Assembly (NCBI GenBank): GCA_023053575.1
Contig: JAKZAP010000009.1
Coordinates: 20,875,869 to 20,939,868 of the forward strand
DNA from: Branchinecta lynchi
Taxonomy: Eukaryota > Arthropoda > Branchiopoda > Anostraca > Branchinectidae
DNA: 64,000 nucleotides
Direction of reading: 5' to 3'
How positions within the stretch are numbered: the first letter of the stretch is position 1; each line of letters opens with the position of its first letter. This document shows positions 52,109 through 63,613 of this stretch, one piece after another. A program made the position numbers and the translations under genes. Under the pieces are notes generated by a model. That model ran no database searches, was not told the DNA's origin, and saw nothing but the letters and a program-made list of their open reading frames with translations.

Positions 52109-55100
52109 ATGAGTTCTTGGAACAACAAACCCATCAGAGAATGGGAATTTTTCATTGAAATGGTCCAGAAAAGACCATATTTGTATAAGAAATCTGAGCC
52201 TAATTACTCCAAACGTGATGTGGTAAAGACAACATGGGAGGGTCTTGCAATAAGCATGACCAGATCAGGCTATGGAGATATGGATGGTGAGTTCAGTTCA
52301 GTTATATTTGAGGCGTTTTCCATTGCTCCGTCCAGTCATACATAAATCCTCAATTTTGGGGCAGGGTGCACCAACGTATGGGCATGGTGCTCATATGTTG
52401 GAGCACCATGCCCTGGCCCTGAGGCTGAAGCAAGGGCACAGTACCTGACAGTACCCCTATAAAAATTTACTGAATTGAAAATCTGACAATGAAAATTTGT
52501 TTTCCAAACAGATTTTATGGGGGTACTGTGCCCTTGCTCCAAGGCATGGTGCCCCAACGGCAACATATGACTGATATGAGCAGCATGCCAATACTTTTGG
52601 GCATGCCCTGACATTGGGGCACCCTGCCCAAAAATTGAGGATTTGTGTATGACTGGCTCATCTATTTTCTGACCAAACTCCCAATGGAACAACATTGTGC
52701 AATCTTTGCTTGCACAGATTTGCCTCAGAAACTTAGACGAATGCAACAGGAATTTCTCAACTTTCAAATTTCTCCATATCCCGCTGTGAAAAAGCTTGGC
52801 TTGGCTTGGCAGGAAAAAGACGCGCGGCGTAAGCCCTGTGCGCCACCAAACTTAACGGATTTGTAAATATTTTGGCAGATACCAACTTAAAAATCTACAA
52901 AAGAGTGATTCTGAAATCACATGTACGACAACAATCCTGTTCGGGACACAAATTCACAAAGGGCAGAGAGGATCTGCCGTTCTACATCTTCCTTGAACCT
53001 TCCAAAACCCAAAATATTCCTGGTGTTCACCTGGACAGACAGTGAAGAAACCTTACTCATCAAAATCCCTCTCTGACTCGCAAACCTAGGACATTCTGAC
53101 AACAAATGTTCCATCGTCTCTACAATACCAATACACACTGGATGAGGACAATTTGGAGTTTGGCTTAAACCATAAATATGCCTCCTTTCACCCGACATAC
53201 AATGGTTGGTCCTTATTCGAAAAATACAATTGGCCATCCTTCGATTTTTTGGAACAAGAAAATGTGGGATCCGATCACCAGAGTATGCGAGTACATATTG
53301 ATTAGAAGAGGCCTGTGCTTGCAGGTTACAATAGTACAGTTTCGACCTGACGGTGATTTTCCTTATAATTTCCTCTTCGGACAGATCAACGATCCAGCTT
53401 ATAGGGTGATTGAGGGCTTCTTTGGCAATTCGGTCTGCCTCATCATTTCCGGCAATACCCACGTGGGATGGTATCCACTGAAATCTGATGGTGAAAAAGC
53501 TATTAAGCTATTTTGTCTCGGCCAGCTAGCCGAGAAAAAAAGCAACATCACCGGGTTGCCAAGGGTAGGACACAAGTTTTATTTTGTTGGAAGCTCGCAC
53601 AGATAACAATGGAACAGGTTTGAAAAGTTGAGAAAAGCTCAGCCAAGAGGAGCAATGGTAAACGCCTTTGAAGGGTAGCCTACAGGGAACCTATGCAACC
53701 TTGGACATGTATAACCTCGTACGTTGATGATAAAAAGTACCAATCAAGCTTTCAAACCATAATTTAAGCTCTTCTGTGGGATTTCCAACCTACCTTAGGC
53801 ACATAGGAGGCCTAAATAATGATTTTTAAGGTTTGATTGACACTTTCATCACCACCAGTTTCTTGTCTAAACTGTCCGAGGTTGCATAGGTTCCCTGTAC
53901 CAAGAGACTAAATCTTAATCAAAACCAACGACTCCAACGACTCCAACCCGATGAAAAATTTGAAGCCTGTGTAGTTGTATGGTAGTTTTACGAAAAAGCT
54001 GCATGTGTTGATATGCAGTAGTGCAGAATACTTAAATTTAATGTGCCTCGCACTGGTCCAATCTTAAGCAGTAGTATTCAGTAGCATCCCGCCTTGCTGC
54101 AGTAGTATCCGGTCTTGCTATAGTAGCATGTAGTAGTATCAGTCGTACTGCATGCTTCTTTTTCGTACAACTTCATACTACTATTTTGAGATAATTTTTC
54201 ATCGGGAATGCCCCCCCCCCACTCAACAGTGTCTTACTGGTTACACACTGTGTATTAAGATAAAACATCAGCCCTTCAGCCCACTGTGAGACCCCTGCTT
54301 CATTACTGTTAGCAGAGGGGATCAACCCTTCTGCTCATTATAAGACAATGCATTATAAGACAATGCATATTTCTGCTAGAGTTAAGAGGATTCCTGGCTA
54401 CCTACCAAACATACAGAGTTTTTGATGAAATTCAGATGCATGTTCTGACTTCCCAATTTAAGTTACACTGATGCCTTTATCACACTTATTTTCTTAATAT
54501 AATCTTCTGTGCTTGTCACCTTAAGTGGCATCCGTTCAAGCAATATAGCAATTGTATTCTGGAAATATAGGCTAATGGAGTTTTTCTTTTTTAGGTGAGG
54601 AAGCTAAGAAACTGTGGGCATCCCTAAAACGAAAGTTTTCAGAAGAGAGAAAGGCATCAAAAAACAAGAGTGGAGACCCAGCCAAGTCCAGGGAGGTCTG
54701 GTGTCTGTATACTAGAATGGCGTTCATGGCGGACTATATGACTGAGAGAAACCGTGCACAAAAACGATCAGTTACACAGATCCCAGGTTTTGACGAGGAT
54801 TTAGAAGTTGGTAATGTGGGCAATTCAGAAGTTGATAATTCAGATGATGATGATTCTGCACAAGAATCTTATGGTGCTAGTGAACGTGGTGATGGAGAAA
54901 ATGCTGAGGATAGTGATACTGTTCAACTGATACAGCAGCAGCAAACAGCCAGTCGTCAGCAATCTGTACCTAATGCTTTGAATCCCTCCGTGTCTACCAT
55001 GCGGTCACAGCCAGTTAATTCTGCCACCCCTTCCTACAAAAGAAAACAAAGCGAATCCAGTCCTTCCCCGGCACGTGAAAGGTCTGTTTCAGGAGAAGCT

Positions 55101-55304
55101 GTCTCAAATAGTTCTGCTCTTGGCAGACTTATTCAGAGCACTGAGAAAGCCATGAACCGCACCTGTGATGCACTTAAGCAAGATAGAGCTTACCTTGTTG
55201 GACAGTTGGTTACAACGAAAATGAGAAAGTACAGCGAGCTTGCACAAATTCATATTGAGAAGAAAATAAATGATGTACTTTTTGATGCAGAAATTGAAAA
55301 CTGA
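52109..55304 (+). CDS. Harbinger-associated MADF/Myb-like DNA-binding protein
   Basis: Exons 52109-52286 and 54595-55304; intron 52287-54594 has GTGAGT donor and TTTTTTAG acceptor, phase 1. The product is about 295 aa. The N-terminal MADF domain spans the splice: EFFIEMVQKRPYLYKK, KTTWEGLAISM, then KKLWASLKRKFSEERK and WCLYTRMAFMADYM. An acidic Ser-rich linker and a basic helical C terminus (KMRKYSELAQIHIEKKIND) follow. In PIF/Harbinger elements such a partner brings the nuclease to the DNA and nucleus. No stop or frameshift seen. Confidence 0.85.
52333..52655. mobile_element. MITE with 37-bp terminal inverted repeats
   Basis: Left end CAGTCATACATAAATCCTCA and right end are complementary over about 37 bases with two or three mismatches; a second inverted block (GGGCACAGTAC/GTACTGTGCCC) lies inside. 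CA...TG ends and an imperfect 8-bp flank (GCTCCGTC/GCTCATCT) would suit hAT, but the TSD is not convincing. It sits inside the MADF intron. Confidence 0.85.
52656..52916 (+). other. Coding-looking stretch in the MADF intron
   Basis: Frame to about 52865 reads MEQHCAIFACTDLPQKLRRM and FLNFQISPYPAVKKLGLAWQ. The second half is amphipathic but no family was recognised. Could be the end of another inserted element. Confidence 0.3.
52917..53530 (-). pseudogene. I/R1-type LINE RNase H and C terminus
   Basis: Minus strand: FQWIPSHVGIAGNDEADRIA (about 53410-53510), the diagnostic end of a LINE RNase H domain, then a C-terminal zinc-knuckle region with NCIFRIRTNHCMSGERRHIY and CPHPVCIGIVETMEHLLSEC. 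The 3' end is open to 52917. It is 5'-truncated, as usual for LINE copies, and lies in the Harbinger MADF intron. The short antisense frame is its shadow. Confidence 0.85.
53640..54594. other. Intronic sequence, no gene
   Basis: Remaining MADF intron. Contains a short AGTAGTAT/AGTAGCAT-rich stretch at 54010-54170 and a CCCCCCCC run at about 54210. Ends at the acceptor 54594. Confidence 0.6.
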
Positions 55305-55851
55305 CAAACACAAAATCAGTGAGTATTTGAAGTGGCCAGTTTTATACGCTTCATGCACAAAGACCCAAGTGGTCTACTTTTATGCTTTTCTAGTTTTGAA
55401 TACAAATTGTTCATTGTATCTTACATTTGTCTTACAGGTAAAATGTTTAAAAGTCATACACACAGTCTTGGTTGACCTTCCGAAGTCTTTTCTACTTCAA
55501 ACTTTATGTATCTTCAAGACAGATTTTCAACCACACTGTGCAGTCTTTTTTGCTGCAATTTTTTTCTTAAAGCACACCTGAAAGACTTCCTAGTAACTAG
55601 GAAGCAACTTCAGTTACTAGCAATGCGTCACAGGCTCACGGTTACGAACAACCGCGAATATTTTAACCAGGGTGCGCAATAAGGGATCAGTAGCTCGAAT
55701 CCTTTCAGGTGTACTTTTTAAAAAAATGGGCTACAGGTGGCGGACTGAACAGAGAGAATAACATATTTTTATAGCTTTATTGGAAACATAAAAATGGCAA
55801 GCAAAATTTTATATGACTTGCATACAATGGCAGTGTAGAAGTTTTGAAATA
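55305..55851. other. Intergenic space between the converging Harbinger genes
   Basis: A/T-rich 3' regions of the MADF (plus) and HARBI1 (minus) genes. No other feature. Confidence 0.6.
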
Positions 55852-57832
55852 TCAGAAAGCCCCCCTCGTCACATGTGCAGCTTGCCAAGGAACGCTTCCT
55901 TTGTCAGAACTAAAGTACTTGCACAGATAGTCTCGTAACCTGAGAGCATCATCACTTGACCGGTTTGATGTTAACCCACTTCTTATGTTCGAAAAGTTTC
56001 CGAGTTCATTCTGGTTTGAACGCCATGCACCATCGTCATTATCACCGGAGTCAACGGAACCAGGGGTCATGTATGATCTTATTCCGGAAGTGACATCATC
56101 CGTCTTCAAGAAATTGTGTAAGCAACATGCTGCTTTGACAGCAAGGGTAACTGTGCTAGGTTTAAGCACTATTGGTTGGCGGAAAACCCTCCACTTTGTA
56201 ACTAATATGCCAAATGCATTCTCGATTATGCGACGAGCTCTTGACAATCTATAGTTGTATATTCTCTGGTCTGGGCTGAGGTTTCTGCCTCCATACGGAC
56301 GAGCCAAGTAAGGCTTGAGTGGGAAAGCCTCATCACCCACAAACATGTAAGGGAATCTGTGTGCACTTGGACCCATATTTGGAAGGGGTCTTGCTTCAGG
56401 TAAGTCCAACTTATTTTCACTCAAGGCCATACCAATTGAGGACGATGCATATATCCCAGCATCACCTTCACTGCCATAGCTACCAACATCCACATAAGTA
56501 AAACGATAACTGGCATCACAAATCGCGAACAGAACAACTGAAAAATGGTTCTTGTAATTATAAAATTCAGAGCCACTGTTCTTTGGGGCTTGTATTTTGA
56601 CATGTTTGCCATCGATTGCCCCTAGGCAGTGAGGAAAGTTCCATCTACTCCAAAAGCTATCACTGATATCAGAAAAATCTTTGTTGCGTGGAAACTTCAT
56701 ATATTTCACCTCAAGAACATCCACAAGTGCTTGCAAAGTATCTCTGATTATCCCTGAGCATGTTGATTTCCCCACTCTAAATGCTGTAGCAAGAGTGTCT
56801 AGCCCACTGCCTTCAGCCAGGTACCTGCAATTAATAAATACTTTCAGCTTTATATTTACTAACTAATCTTTTCCAACCAATTCATTCGAATATGGAGTTT
56901 ACAGAATAACGTAAACCATTTTGGAAAGTTAAAAAATAAACATAACTTGTATTATTTTGATAAAATGACCAAACTCCACTGGGTTGTTTAAGCTGATTTG
57001 GTTTTGAACCAACAAGACTTAAGGACCAATCCTAGTCCTATTTTGTTGCTTGTTCTAATTATTTATCATTCACTTAAAACTTTTGTTACAAAATAATACT
57101 ACACAACAATACAAAATAGCACTAATCACAGCCTAACAGATGTCTCCAAACTGGGAGATAATACAAATAATAATAATAAAGATTATGGAACAGTACCATA
57201 AAGATTATGGAATGCGGCTCTTTGCTGGACTTGGCGAGGCTAAGGTTTATTATTCTGGAGCTTCACTTTATACCTAGGAACGCAGCAAGCTGAGAAGTAA
57301 CAAAGGTTTCAGTAATTCAGTGTAACCATAAACACATCCCATATGAACTGATAAAATTTGAACAGCTGCTTGTTTTTGTTTTTTTTATCTAGCACTGCCT
57401 GTTTTATTAGACCTACCTCAAAGTCAAGCACAATCTTTCACCAGCTGTAATGGCTCTCTTGAACCTTGTGTCCTTTTTCAGCATCAAAGGATTGTCTGCA
57501 ATCATACTCAGGAGCTCGTCAAATTGTGGTTTTCGCATACGTGTCCATCTTAAGTACAGTTCTGTGTCTCCATTCTCAGTTATTTCATTGAACCAGTTGA
57601 AATACTGGCTGTGTCGGTCCCTTCTGTCAGCACCATAAACTGATCTGTTTTTTTCTCTTTTTCTTTTCCTCTCCACAGAATCTTTTATTTCACCTTCATC
57701 CGCAAGGGTAACGAGAGCTATAACAGCTACTGAGAGAGAAGTGTTTATGGTTGAAACACATTCACACATTGCTTTTCTTTTTTGAATCTGTTGCCGGTAA
57801 TAAGGCGAATATGATGCGAACTCGGAAAACAT
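55852..57832 (-). CDS. HARBI1-like transposase
   Basis: Minus strand, exons 57832-57417 and 56824-55852; intron 57416-56825 (GTAGGT donor, TTGCAG acceptor). Joined length 1389 bases, 462 aa with no stop. The N-terminal helical domain (MRKPQFDELLSMI) leads through the splice into the HARBI1 helix-turn-helix (LATAFRVGKSTCSGII). DDE residues: Asp 210 (GAIDGKHV), Asp 303 (FVGDEAFPLKPYLARPY), Glu 340 (RARRIIENAFGIL), plus NYKNHFSVVLFAICD. All catalytic residues are present. It excises and inserts DNA at TWA targets, which matches the TAA duplication seen. Confidence 0.93.
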
Positions 57833-57914
57833 TGATTTGAACAGCCGCGCGAATACGCCTTATACCGTGCGAAAATTTTGCGAGCGCTATTACGTATATT
57901 TGAACAAGGCTTAA

Positions 57915-57997
57915 GGAAAAGGTTGTTGCTGTTGTCACTGACAATGGGGCAAATGTGGTGCGGGCTGGGAAAGATGCTGCTTTAGTAGTATGGAGGG
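57915..57997 (+). pseudogene. hAT transposase, middle fragment
   Basis: Resumes after Harbinger: EKVVAVVTDNGANVVRAGKD, containing the hAT VTDNGAN block with a catalytic Asp. It is cut again at 57998 by a non-autonomous hAT. Connects the 51218-51875 and 59955-60081 pieces of one transposase gene. Confidence 0.85.
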
Positions 57998-59946
57998 CAG
58001 GGGCGTCACTAGCCTTTTACCTTTGGGGGGGGGGACGTCCGGTTTGTGCCGACGGACTAAAAAATGTGCCGACAAAACACGCCGTTGCCGCGATTTCCCG
58101 CCAGCACAGAATAGAATCGGGGTAAAACTAACTGTAATGCATCAGTTGAGATTATTCCTTTGATGTAATTTCGTATTTTAAGTTCACATATCTGGCTTTT
58201 CATTTTAGCCTTCGCTAAAAAGCGAAGCTTCCAACGACTGTACCAAGAACAAGTTAAACTAAGCGCCGTAGGCAAAAATTTTTAAATCTGCCTTTTTTTC
58301 CGGAAAAATTTAGCTATACCTACCATACAGTTCTAGCTTTTAACGTGTTTCAGCGAATTTCAATCCTAAAACGCCAAGCTAAATGAAACACTGTTCTTCT
58401 AAATAAAGAATACTACAAAATGCGCCGCAGGCGAAATTTTGTGTGAACTAACTGTAACAACGCATCAATTGAGGTTATTCCTTTGGTATAATTTCGAATT
58501 TTAAAGTTCACATATTCGGCTTTTCATTATAACTTTCGCTGGAAAGCGAAGCTTCCAACGACTGTACCAAGGCAAGTTAAACCAAGCGCCGCAGGCGAAA
58601 CTTTTTTAATCTGTTTTTTTTTGCGGAAAATTCAGCTATAGTACCATACAATTTCCAGCTTTTAACGTTTTTCAAACCCCAAGAATTTCTATCCTAAAAG
58701 GAAAACTAAATGATACACCATTCTTCCAAATAGGGAATTTTGTGTAAAACTTACTGTAATGCATCAGTTGACATTGTTCCTTTGATGTAAATACATATAT
58801 TTAATTTCACATATTCGGCTTTTCGTTTCAACTTTTGCTAAGAAGCGAAGCTTCCAGCGACTGTACCCAGAACAAGTTGAACTAAGCAACGCCGGCGAAT
58901 TTTTTTTTTAATCTGTATTTTTCCGGAAAAGTTTGCGACCGACAAATGTTTGCAGAATTTGATTTCTTACGTATAAAAGACCCGGTGTGCGGACAAGAAC
59001 ATCGACGCCCGACAAAAGCATTCACAATTCGATTTCTTCTGTGTTTTGCCCGACAAGATTGTAAAGAACTTTATTTTTTACGCGTATATAGAAGCCGATG
59101 TACCGACGAGACTTGAACTTTCGGCATGCGCCCGATAAAAAAGTTACAGAATTTGTTTTTTTTTTTTTTTGTAAAAAGAACCCGATGTGCCGACGAGAAT
59201 ACCGACGCCCGAGAAAACCATCGAGCATTTGATTTGTTCTGTGTTTTGCTCGACTAGACTGTACAGAACTTGATTCATACGTGTAAAAATAACCCCTTGT
59301 GCCAATGAAACTTGAACTTCCTGGGTGCGCCCGACAAAGTTTGCAAAATGTGATTTCTTACGTATAAGTAGAACCCGATATGCCGACGAGTTGACCGACG
59401 CCCGACAAAAGCTTACAAAAATATTTCTTCTGGATTTCTTATGTATAAAAAGAACCCGATGTGCCGATGAACCGAGGCACGACAAAAGCCTGCAGAATTC
59501 GATTTCTCCAGTGCTTTGCCTGACAAATGTTTGCAGGATTTCATTTCTTGCGTATAAAAGAACCCGATGTGCCGACGAGTCGACCGACGCCCGACAAAAA
59601 CTTAATTTGTTTTTATTTCTTCTGGATTCCTTCTGTATATAAAGAACCCGATGTGCCGACGAGAATACCGAGGAACGACAAAAGCATGCAGAATTTGATT
59701 TCATCAATGTTTTGCCCGACAAACGTTTGCAGGATTTTATTTCTTGCATATAAAAACATCCGATGTGCCGACGAATGGACCGATGCCTGATAAAAAGCAT
59801 ACAAAATATTATTTTTTCTGTGTTTACCGGCGCTCCGCGCCGACAAACAAGTGAACTTTCGCCGGGCTTCGCCCGACGAAAGTACTTTCTCAGGACCTTT
59901 AGGGGGGGGAGTCCCCCCCCCTCCCCCCCCCATAGTGACGCCCCTG
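57998..59946. mobile_element. Non-autonomous hAT element with 8-bp TSD
   Basis: Flanked by a perfect 8-bp duplication ATGGAGGG (57990-57997 and 59947-59954). Terminal inverted repeats CAGGGGCGTCACTA (14 bp) are typical of hAT. Inside are three copies of a ~320-bp unit (58100-58930) with a small AGCGAAGCTTCC hairpin, then about nine irregular ~95-bp units (58970-59790) sharing CCCGATGTGCCGACGAG. A run of C and G closes the right end. Open frames on the minus strand (59144-59965) follow the repeats and are not a gene. Confidence 0.93.
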
Positions 59947-59954
59947 ATGGAGGG

Positions 59955-60081
59955 GCTGGAGACATTTTCGTGCTTTGCTCACATTTTAAATCATTGAATG
60001 GGGTATTTTGTCAGACGTAATCATGGTGCTTGTACCTTTTGATGAGGTAACAGTCGAGCTCTCATTTGAGAACTATCCCTC
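59955..60081 (+). pseudogene. hAT transposase, C-terminal fragment
   Basis: After the second insertion: a TWRHFRALCSHFKSLNG-like frame and then LVPFDEVTVELSFENYP, matching the hAT region before the dimerisation domain. It is cut at 60082 by the Gypsy LTR. An internal deletion has removed much of the gene between these two pieces. Confidence 0.7.
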
Positions 60082-60535
60082 TGTAGTGACCGAAAGGTGG
60101 GAAACCTTCTTTGGCTCGGTCCTTGCAACCATTCCTGTTGGGCCTGAAAGAATATCCAGGTGTTTCCGGGACCGGCACACTAGAGACCTAAAATAAAATC
60201 GTTGACCGATCCAAGTCTCCAGTGCGGTCAAGAATATATAAGTAGGACTCGAACCCGTATATAAGTATAAGTAGAACCGCTGTTTCGCTATTGTATTGGT
60301 TTACTGTATTGCAGTGCTACCTTTCGGTTTTCACATGTAAGTGTACAATGTTCAAATGGCTTTGTTTGTATGGATAATATTCAAATAGTTTTTTAACTAT
60401 ATTACTCTTAACTACAATAAAACTTTAGTTTGTTCTTCAAACCGCTCGGTCTTCAATGATAGTTTAGGGTTCCGGCAGGCTTACCAGGCCTCTTACGTAC
60501 ACACCTCCAATGGCTTTCGCATCCGTGGTACTACA
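60082..60535 (+). repeat. Gypsy 5' LTR
   Basis: 454 bp beginning TGTAGT and ending ACTACA, perfect 6-bp inverted ends with TG/CA termini. Contains AATAAA at about 60416. A primer-binding-like TGGTGACGCGG starts at 60543. The 3' LTR is outside the window, so length and TSD cannot be confirmed. Confidence 0.75.
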
Positions 60536-60772
60536 GTTTATTTGGTGACGCGGTAAAAATAATGTGTGGGGGGCCACGTTGACAATTAATATACCAACTC
60601 GTATGTTAAGTAGGAATTAAATGTTTCGTGATTGTTCTGCGATAAGAAAACCTCAATGCCTCATTGTAAGTGATACGCGTATTGTTTCAAACATCTTATT
60701 TTGCCGACGCCAAAAGCAAAAATATAAATTGATGAACATGAATATTTTGAGACTTTTTTAATAAGTGACAAA

Positions 60773-61015
60773 TTGAAGATACCAATGATTTTGGGGTATG
60801 GATTTATAAAGAAGTACGACCTACTAGTTGATGCTAAAAATGACAAATTAACCGGTAGAGGCGGAAATGGGGGAGAGGTTCGGACTGTTTGTAAATTTTC
60901 TGATCCGTCGGCAAATTGGGTTAACCTTACAGGACAAAGGGAACAAAATTGTAGTTTTACTAGAATTCAGTCTTGTACTCCACAGTCGTCCCTTGTCACC
61001 CGGTGGGTCCTGTAG
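60773..61015 (+). pseudogene. Gypsy aspartic protease, C-terminal fragment
   Basis: Reads IPMILGYGFIKKYDLLVDAK, the conserved ILG-x-F end of retropepsins. The DTG/DSG active site is absent, lost with gag in a deletion. A stop at 61013 separates it from RT. Confidence 0.7.
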
Positions 61016-61040
61016 TTAGTTTACCTCCCCCTTATTACCC

Positions 61041-62132
61041 TTGCCCACTTCCCATGCTGAAAATACTTGTAAAAAGTCTGAAATCGGGTTGGTAAAAACG
61101 GAGGTGGAAGCTGTGAAACCACCGAAACGCATACACCGTCTTCAACTCGTTTCTAGGACTAGTGTTAATGCAAAGACCAGTAAACGTTGTGTTTTATCTA
61201 CCAGTAGGGGGCCAATAGGCACAGACGGGCTATTTTTGGTTTCACCTACGAAGGAAATGAATGAACGATTCCCAGACTTGGTTTTACCAGAACAACTTGT
61301 AACTACACAGGACGGCAAGTTTCAGGTATTCATAGAAAACTATTCGGACAAAGATATAAGAATTCCTTTGTTTTATATGGCGAATGCCGAAGCCTGGATT
61401 GCAGACGAAAATATTTGCATGAGTGTTACCGACTCATTAAAACCAACGGATGTTATTTCGGGTCCTGGTTTTCTGCCAGACAGTGAAGTGGATGCGTTCC
61501 TCAAAATCTTTAAATTAGATCATCTTGCGAAGAATCCAGTTCGAAAGCAAAATGTTGAGAAACTTCTTATTGATAATCATGACGTGTTCGCGAAGAACGA
61601 TTTTGACTTGGGGACTTGTAATATTGAGCCTTTTGTAATTGATGTGGGTAATGCACCCCCACAGAAAGTTCGACCCTATCCCATTCCAGTCCACCTTGAA
61701 CCCGTTGCAAAGGCAGAAATTGACCGTATGTTGGCTTGTAAGGTTATAGAGCCAGCTGCTTCGCCGTGGCTAGCGCCGTTATCGTTGGTCGGGAAAAATG
61801 ATGGAAGTTTCTTTCAAAAATTGCCGCTCCCTCATATCGCTGCTATTTTAGACAAATTGCATGGCAAAAAGATTTTCTCTGTTCTTGACTGTTTGAGTGG
61901 TTATTGGCAGATGGAAACCGATCCAGAAAGCCGCAAATATACGGGGTTTTCAGCATCCGGATACGACCAGTTCGTTTACGCGAAACTCGCGTTTGGTCTA
62001 AAAAACGCGCCTGAGGCTTATAGTAGAATTATGCATAGAATTTTGAAACATCTGTTTGATGAAGGGGTCGCCGTCTATCTGGATGACGTTAAAACGCCTC
62101 AGAAGACGACGATTCGCACATGGCTTTGTTGA
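61041..62132 (+). pseudogene. Gypsy reverse transcriptase
   Basis: KVRPYPIPVHLEPVAKAEID, then the connection to VIEPAASPWLAPLSLVGK; a short in-frame deletion follows (the RFCVDYR block is missing), then IFSVLDCLSGYWQ, YAKLAFGLKNAPEAYSR and catalytic AVYLDDV (YLDD at about 62075). A frameshift near 62095 ends this frame. The remainder continues as 62120-62760. Confidence 0.85.
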
Positions 62133-62760
62133 TTGAAGTTTTTACCGCTTTCCGCAAAGCCGGTCTGAAATTGAAAGCGCGGAAATGTGATTTTTTTAAG
62201 GAGGAAGTTATTTTCTTGGGTCATCGGGTAGATAAGAATGGAGTCCGTCAAGACCCCAATAAGCTAAGTGCGGTACGTAACATTGCATACCCAAAGGACG
62301 TCAGTGAACTGCGCTCATGTATAGGTCTGTTTTCGTATTTTCGCAAATTCGTCCCTCAATTTTCGGCTGTAGCGTCGCCACTAATTAAACTTACCAAAAA
62401 GGAGGTACCTTTTATTTTTGGGGATGAGGAAAAGAAGGCTTTTGAACAGCTGCGATCTAAATTGTTAGAAAAACCTATACTTGGCCTTCCAGATCTTGGT
62501 CGGTCAGCGAAACCGATGAAAATTTTTTGCGATGCTAGCAAAAAGGCGTGTGGAGGGTTTTTGACCCAGGAACAGGGGGGGAGGCAAAAGGTCTTACAGT
62601 ATACGTCACGTACTTTCAACGACGCCGAGGTCAAACATGCTGCGGTTCAACAGGAAGCCTTAGCCATAATTCACTGCACCAGGTCATTTCGCCCTTATTT
62701 GCTCGGTAGAAAATTCACTGTTGCCTCGGATCATAAGCCTCTTCAGTGGTTGATGAAGAG
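62120..62760 (+). pseudogene. Gypsy RT thumb and RNase H
   Basis: Continues RT: AFRKAGLKLKARKCDFFKEE, IFLGHRVDKNGVRQDPNK, then the RNase H domain with IFCDASKKACGG (Asp), AVQQEALAIIHC (Glu) and FTVASDHKPLQWLM (Asp). The last Asp of RNase H is lost: the frame is cut at 62761 by the second pogo-like element. Confidence 0.88.
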
Positions 62761-62762
62761 TA

Positions 62763-63613
62763 GGGGAGACTGGGGTTGTTTCGGACACGGGTTGGTTCGG
62801 ACACTGCCATTATAAAATCCAGTGTTGCACGGAAAAATCTGCCAAAAATCAGGATTGAGGATTGAAGAGTGGCCGACTTTGCACGAAAGTTTCAAAAGTT
62901 TCCGCACACGCGGTTCGAAGATATTCCCGGTGAACCACTTTTTAAGGTATTCTTTTTATTTCTACTAACAGCTAAGCTTTGTAGCTGTGTTATTTACATG
63001 ACTACATAGTTGAGTGTTGGCAGGTACTTGGCCTTATCATGTCGCTAACTACAGCTAGTCACAAATTGGACTCAGCTTAACTATTTTTTTTTCTAGAAGC
63101 CATTTTTTAGAAATGGTCTGTCTGGGGTTGATTCGGACACCATAGTCGGGTTGGTTCGGACGACTTTTTGAAAGTGTCCGAAGCAACCCCGTTTTGTCAA
63201 ATTAACCCCAGGAGAGGGGAGACAAGCGCAAAGAGAGGTAAAAATGCTATTTATAGCATCCGATACATTGCATTTGTGTTTAGCGCAACGATATAGGCTA
63301 CGGCTTTGCTATTGTAGTAGCCTATTATCTTTTAGATGCCAAGAAATTTTCAACGGAAGCGCGACCATCCACCACCGAATATGGGGGATATGAAAAGGGC
63401 TACAGCAGCAGTTATCCTCGACAATGTTTCAATCCGAAAAGCTGCCGAGGAGTTTGGCGTTAAGAGATCCACATTACTGGATTATGTTAAACGTTCAAAG
63501 AATTTGTCAAACGCTTCAGCTGAAACAGCAGTAGAAGACCAAGTAGGGACTCCCGCAGCAGCAGAGTCTCAAGCCCCAGAGCCTCCACAAGCCCCAGCCA
63601 CAGAGATCTGAGG
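62763..63613 (+). mobile_element. Second pogo-like element, right end deleted
   Basis: Begins GGGGAGACTGGGGTTGTTTC right after TA (62761-62762), like the 38375 element's GGGGAGAGTGG end. Inner copies of GGTTGGTTCGGAC and its complement GTCCGAAGCAACCCC (62785-63195) act as subterminal sites. A partial transposase follows. No matching right end is present; Gypsy sequence resumes at about 63614 after losing the rest of RNase H, so one deletion removed the element's right side and adjoining Gypsy DNA. Confidence 0.8.
63336..63611 (+). pseudogene. pogo-like transposase, N-terminal fragment
   Basis: 91 codons: HTH_psq domain (MKRATAAVILDNVSIRKAAE, VKRSTLLDYVKRSK) and an Ala/Pro/Glu-rich linker ending at TGA 63609. 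The DDE domain is missing. Same domain type as residues 20-65 of the 39112 transposase but clearly a different family. Confidence 0.85.

Larger units (their letters stand above)
51879..57911. mobile_element. PIF/Harbinger transposon, complete two-gene copy
   Basis: 6033 bp bounded by TSD TAA (51876-51878, 57912-57914). Terminal inverted repeats AGCCTTGTTCAAATATACGT agree for 24 bases (to AATA). It carries a HARBI1 nuclease on the minus strand and a MADF-type DNA-binding protein on the plus strand, the two proteins needed by this superfamily. The large size comes from a MITE and a LINE fragment within an intron. Confidence 0.95.

Noticed and set aside
59144..59965. 273-aa minus-strand ORF
   Set aside because: Lies inside the repeats of the non-autonomous hAT; the apparent SSAHRVL repeats mirror the ~95-bp DNA units.
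60008..60196. 62-aa ORF as an independent gene
   Set aside because: First part is hAT C-terminal coding, second part is the start of the Gypsy LTR.
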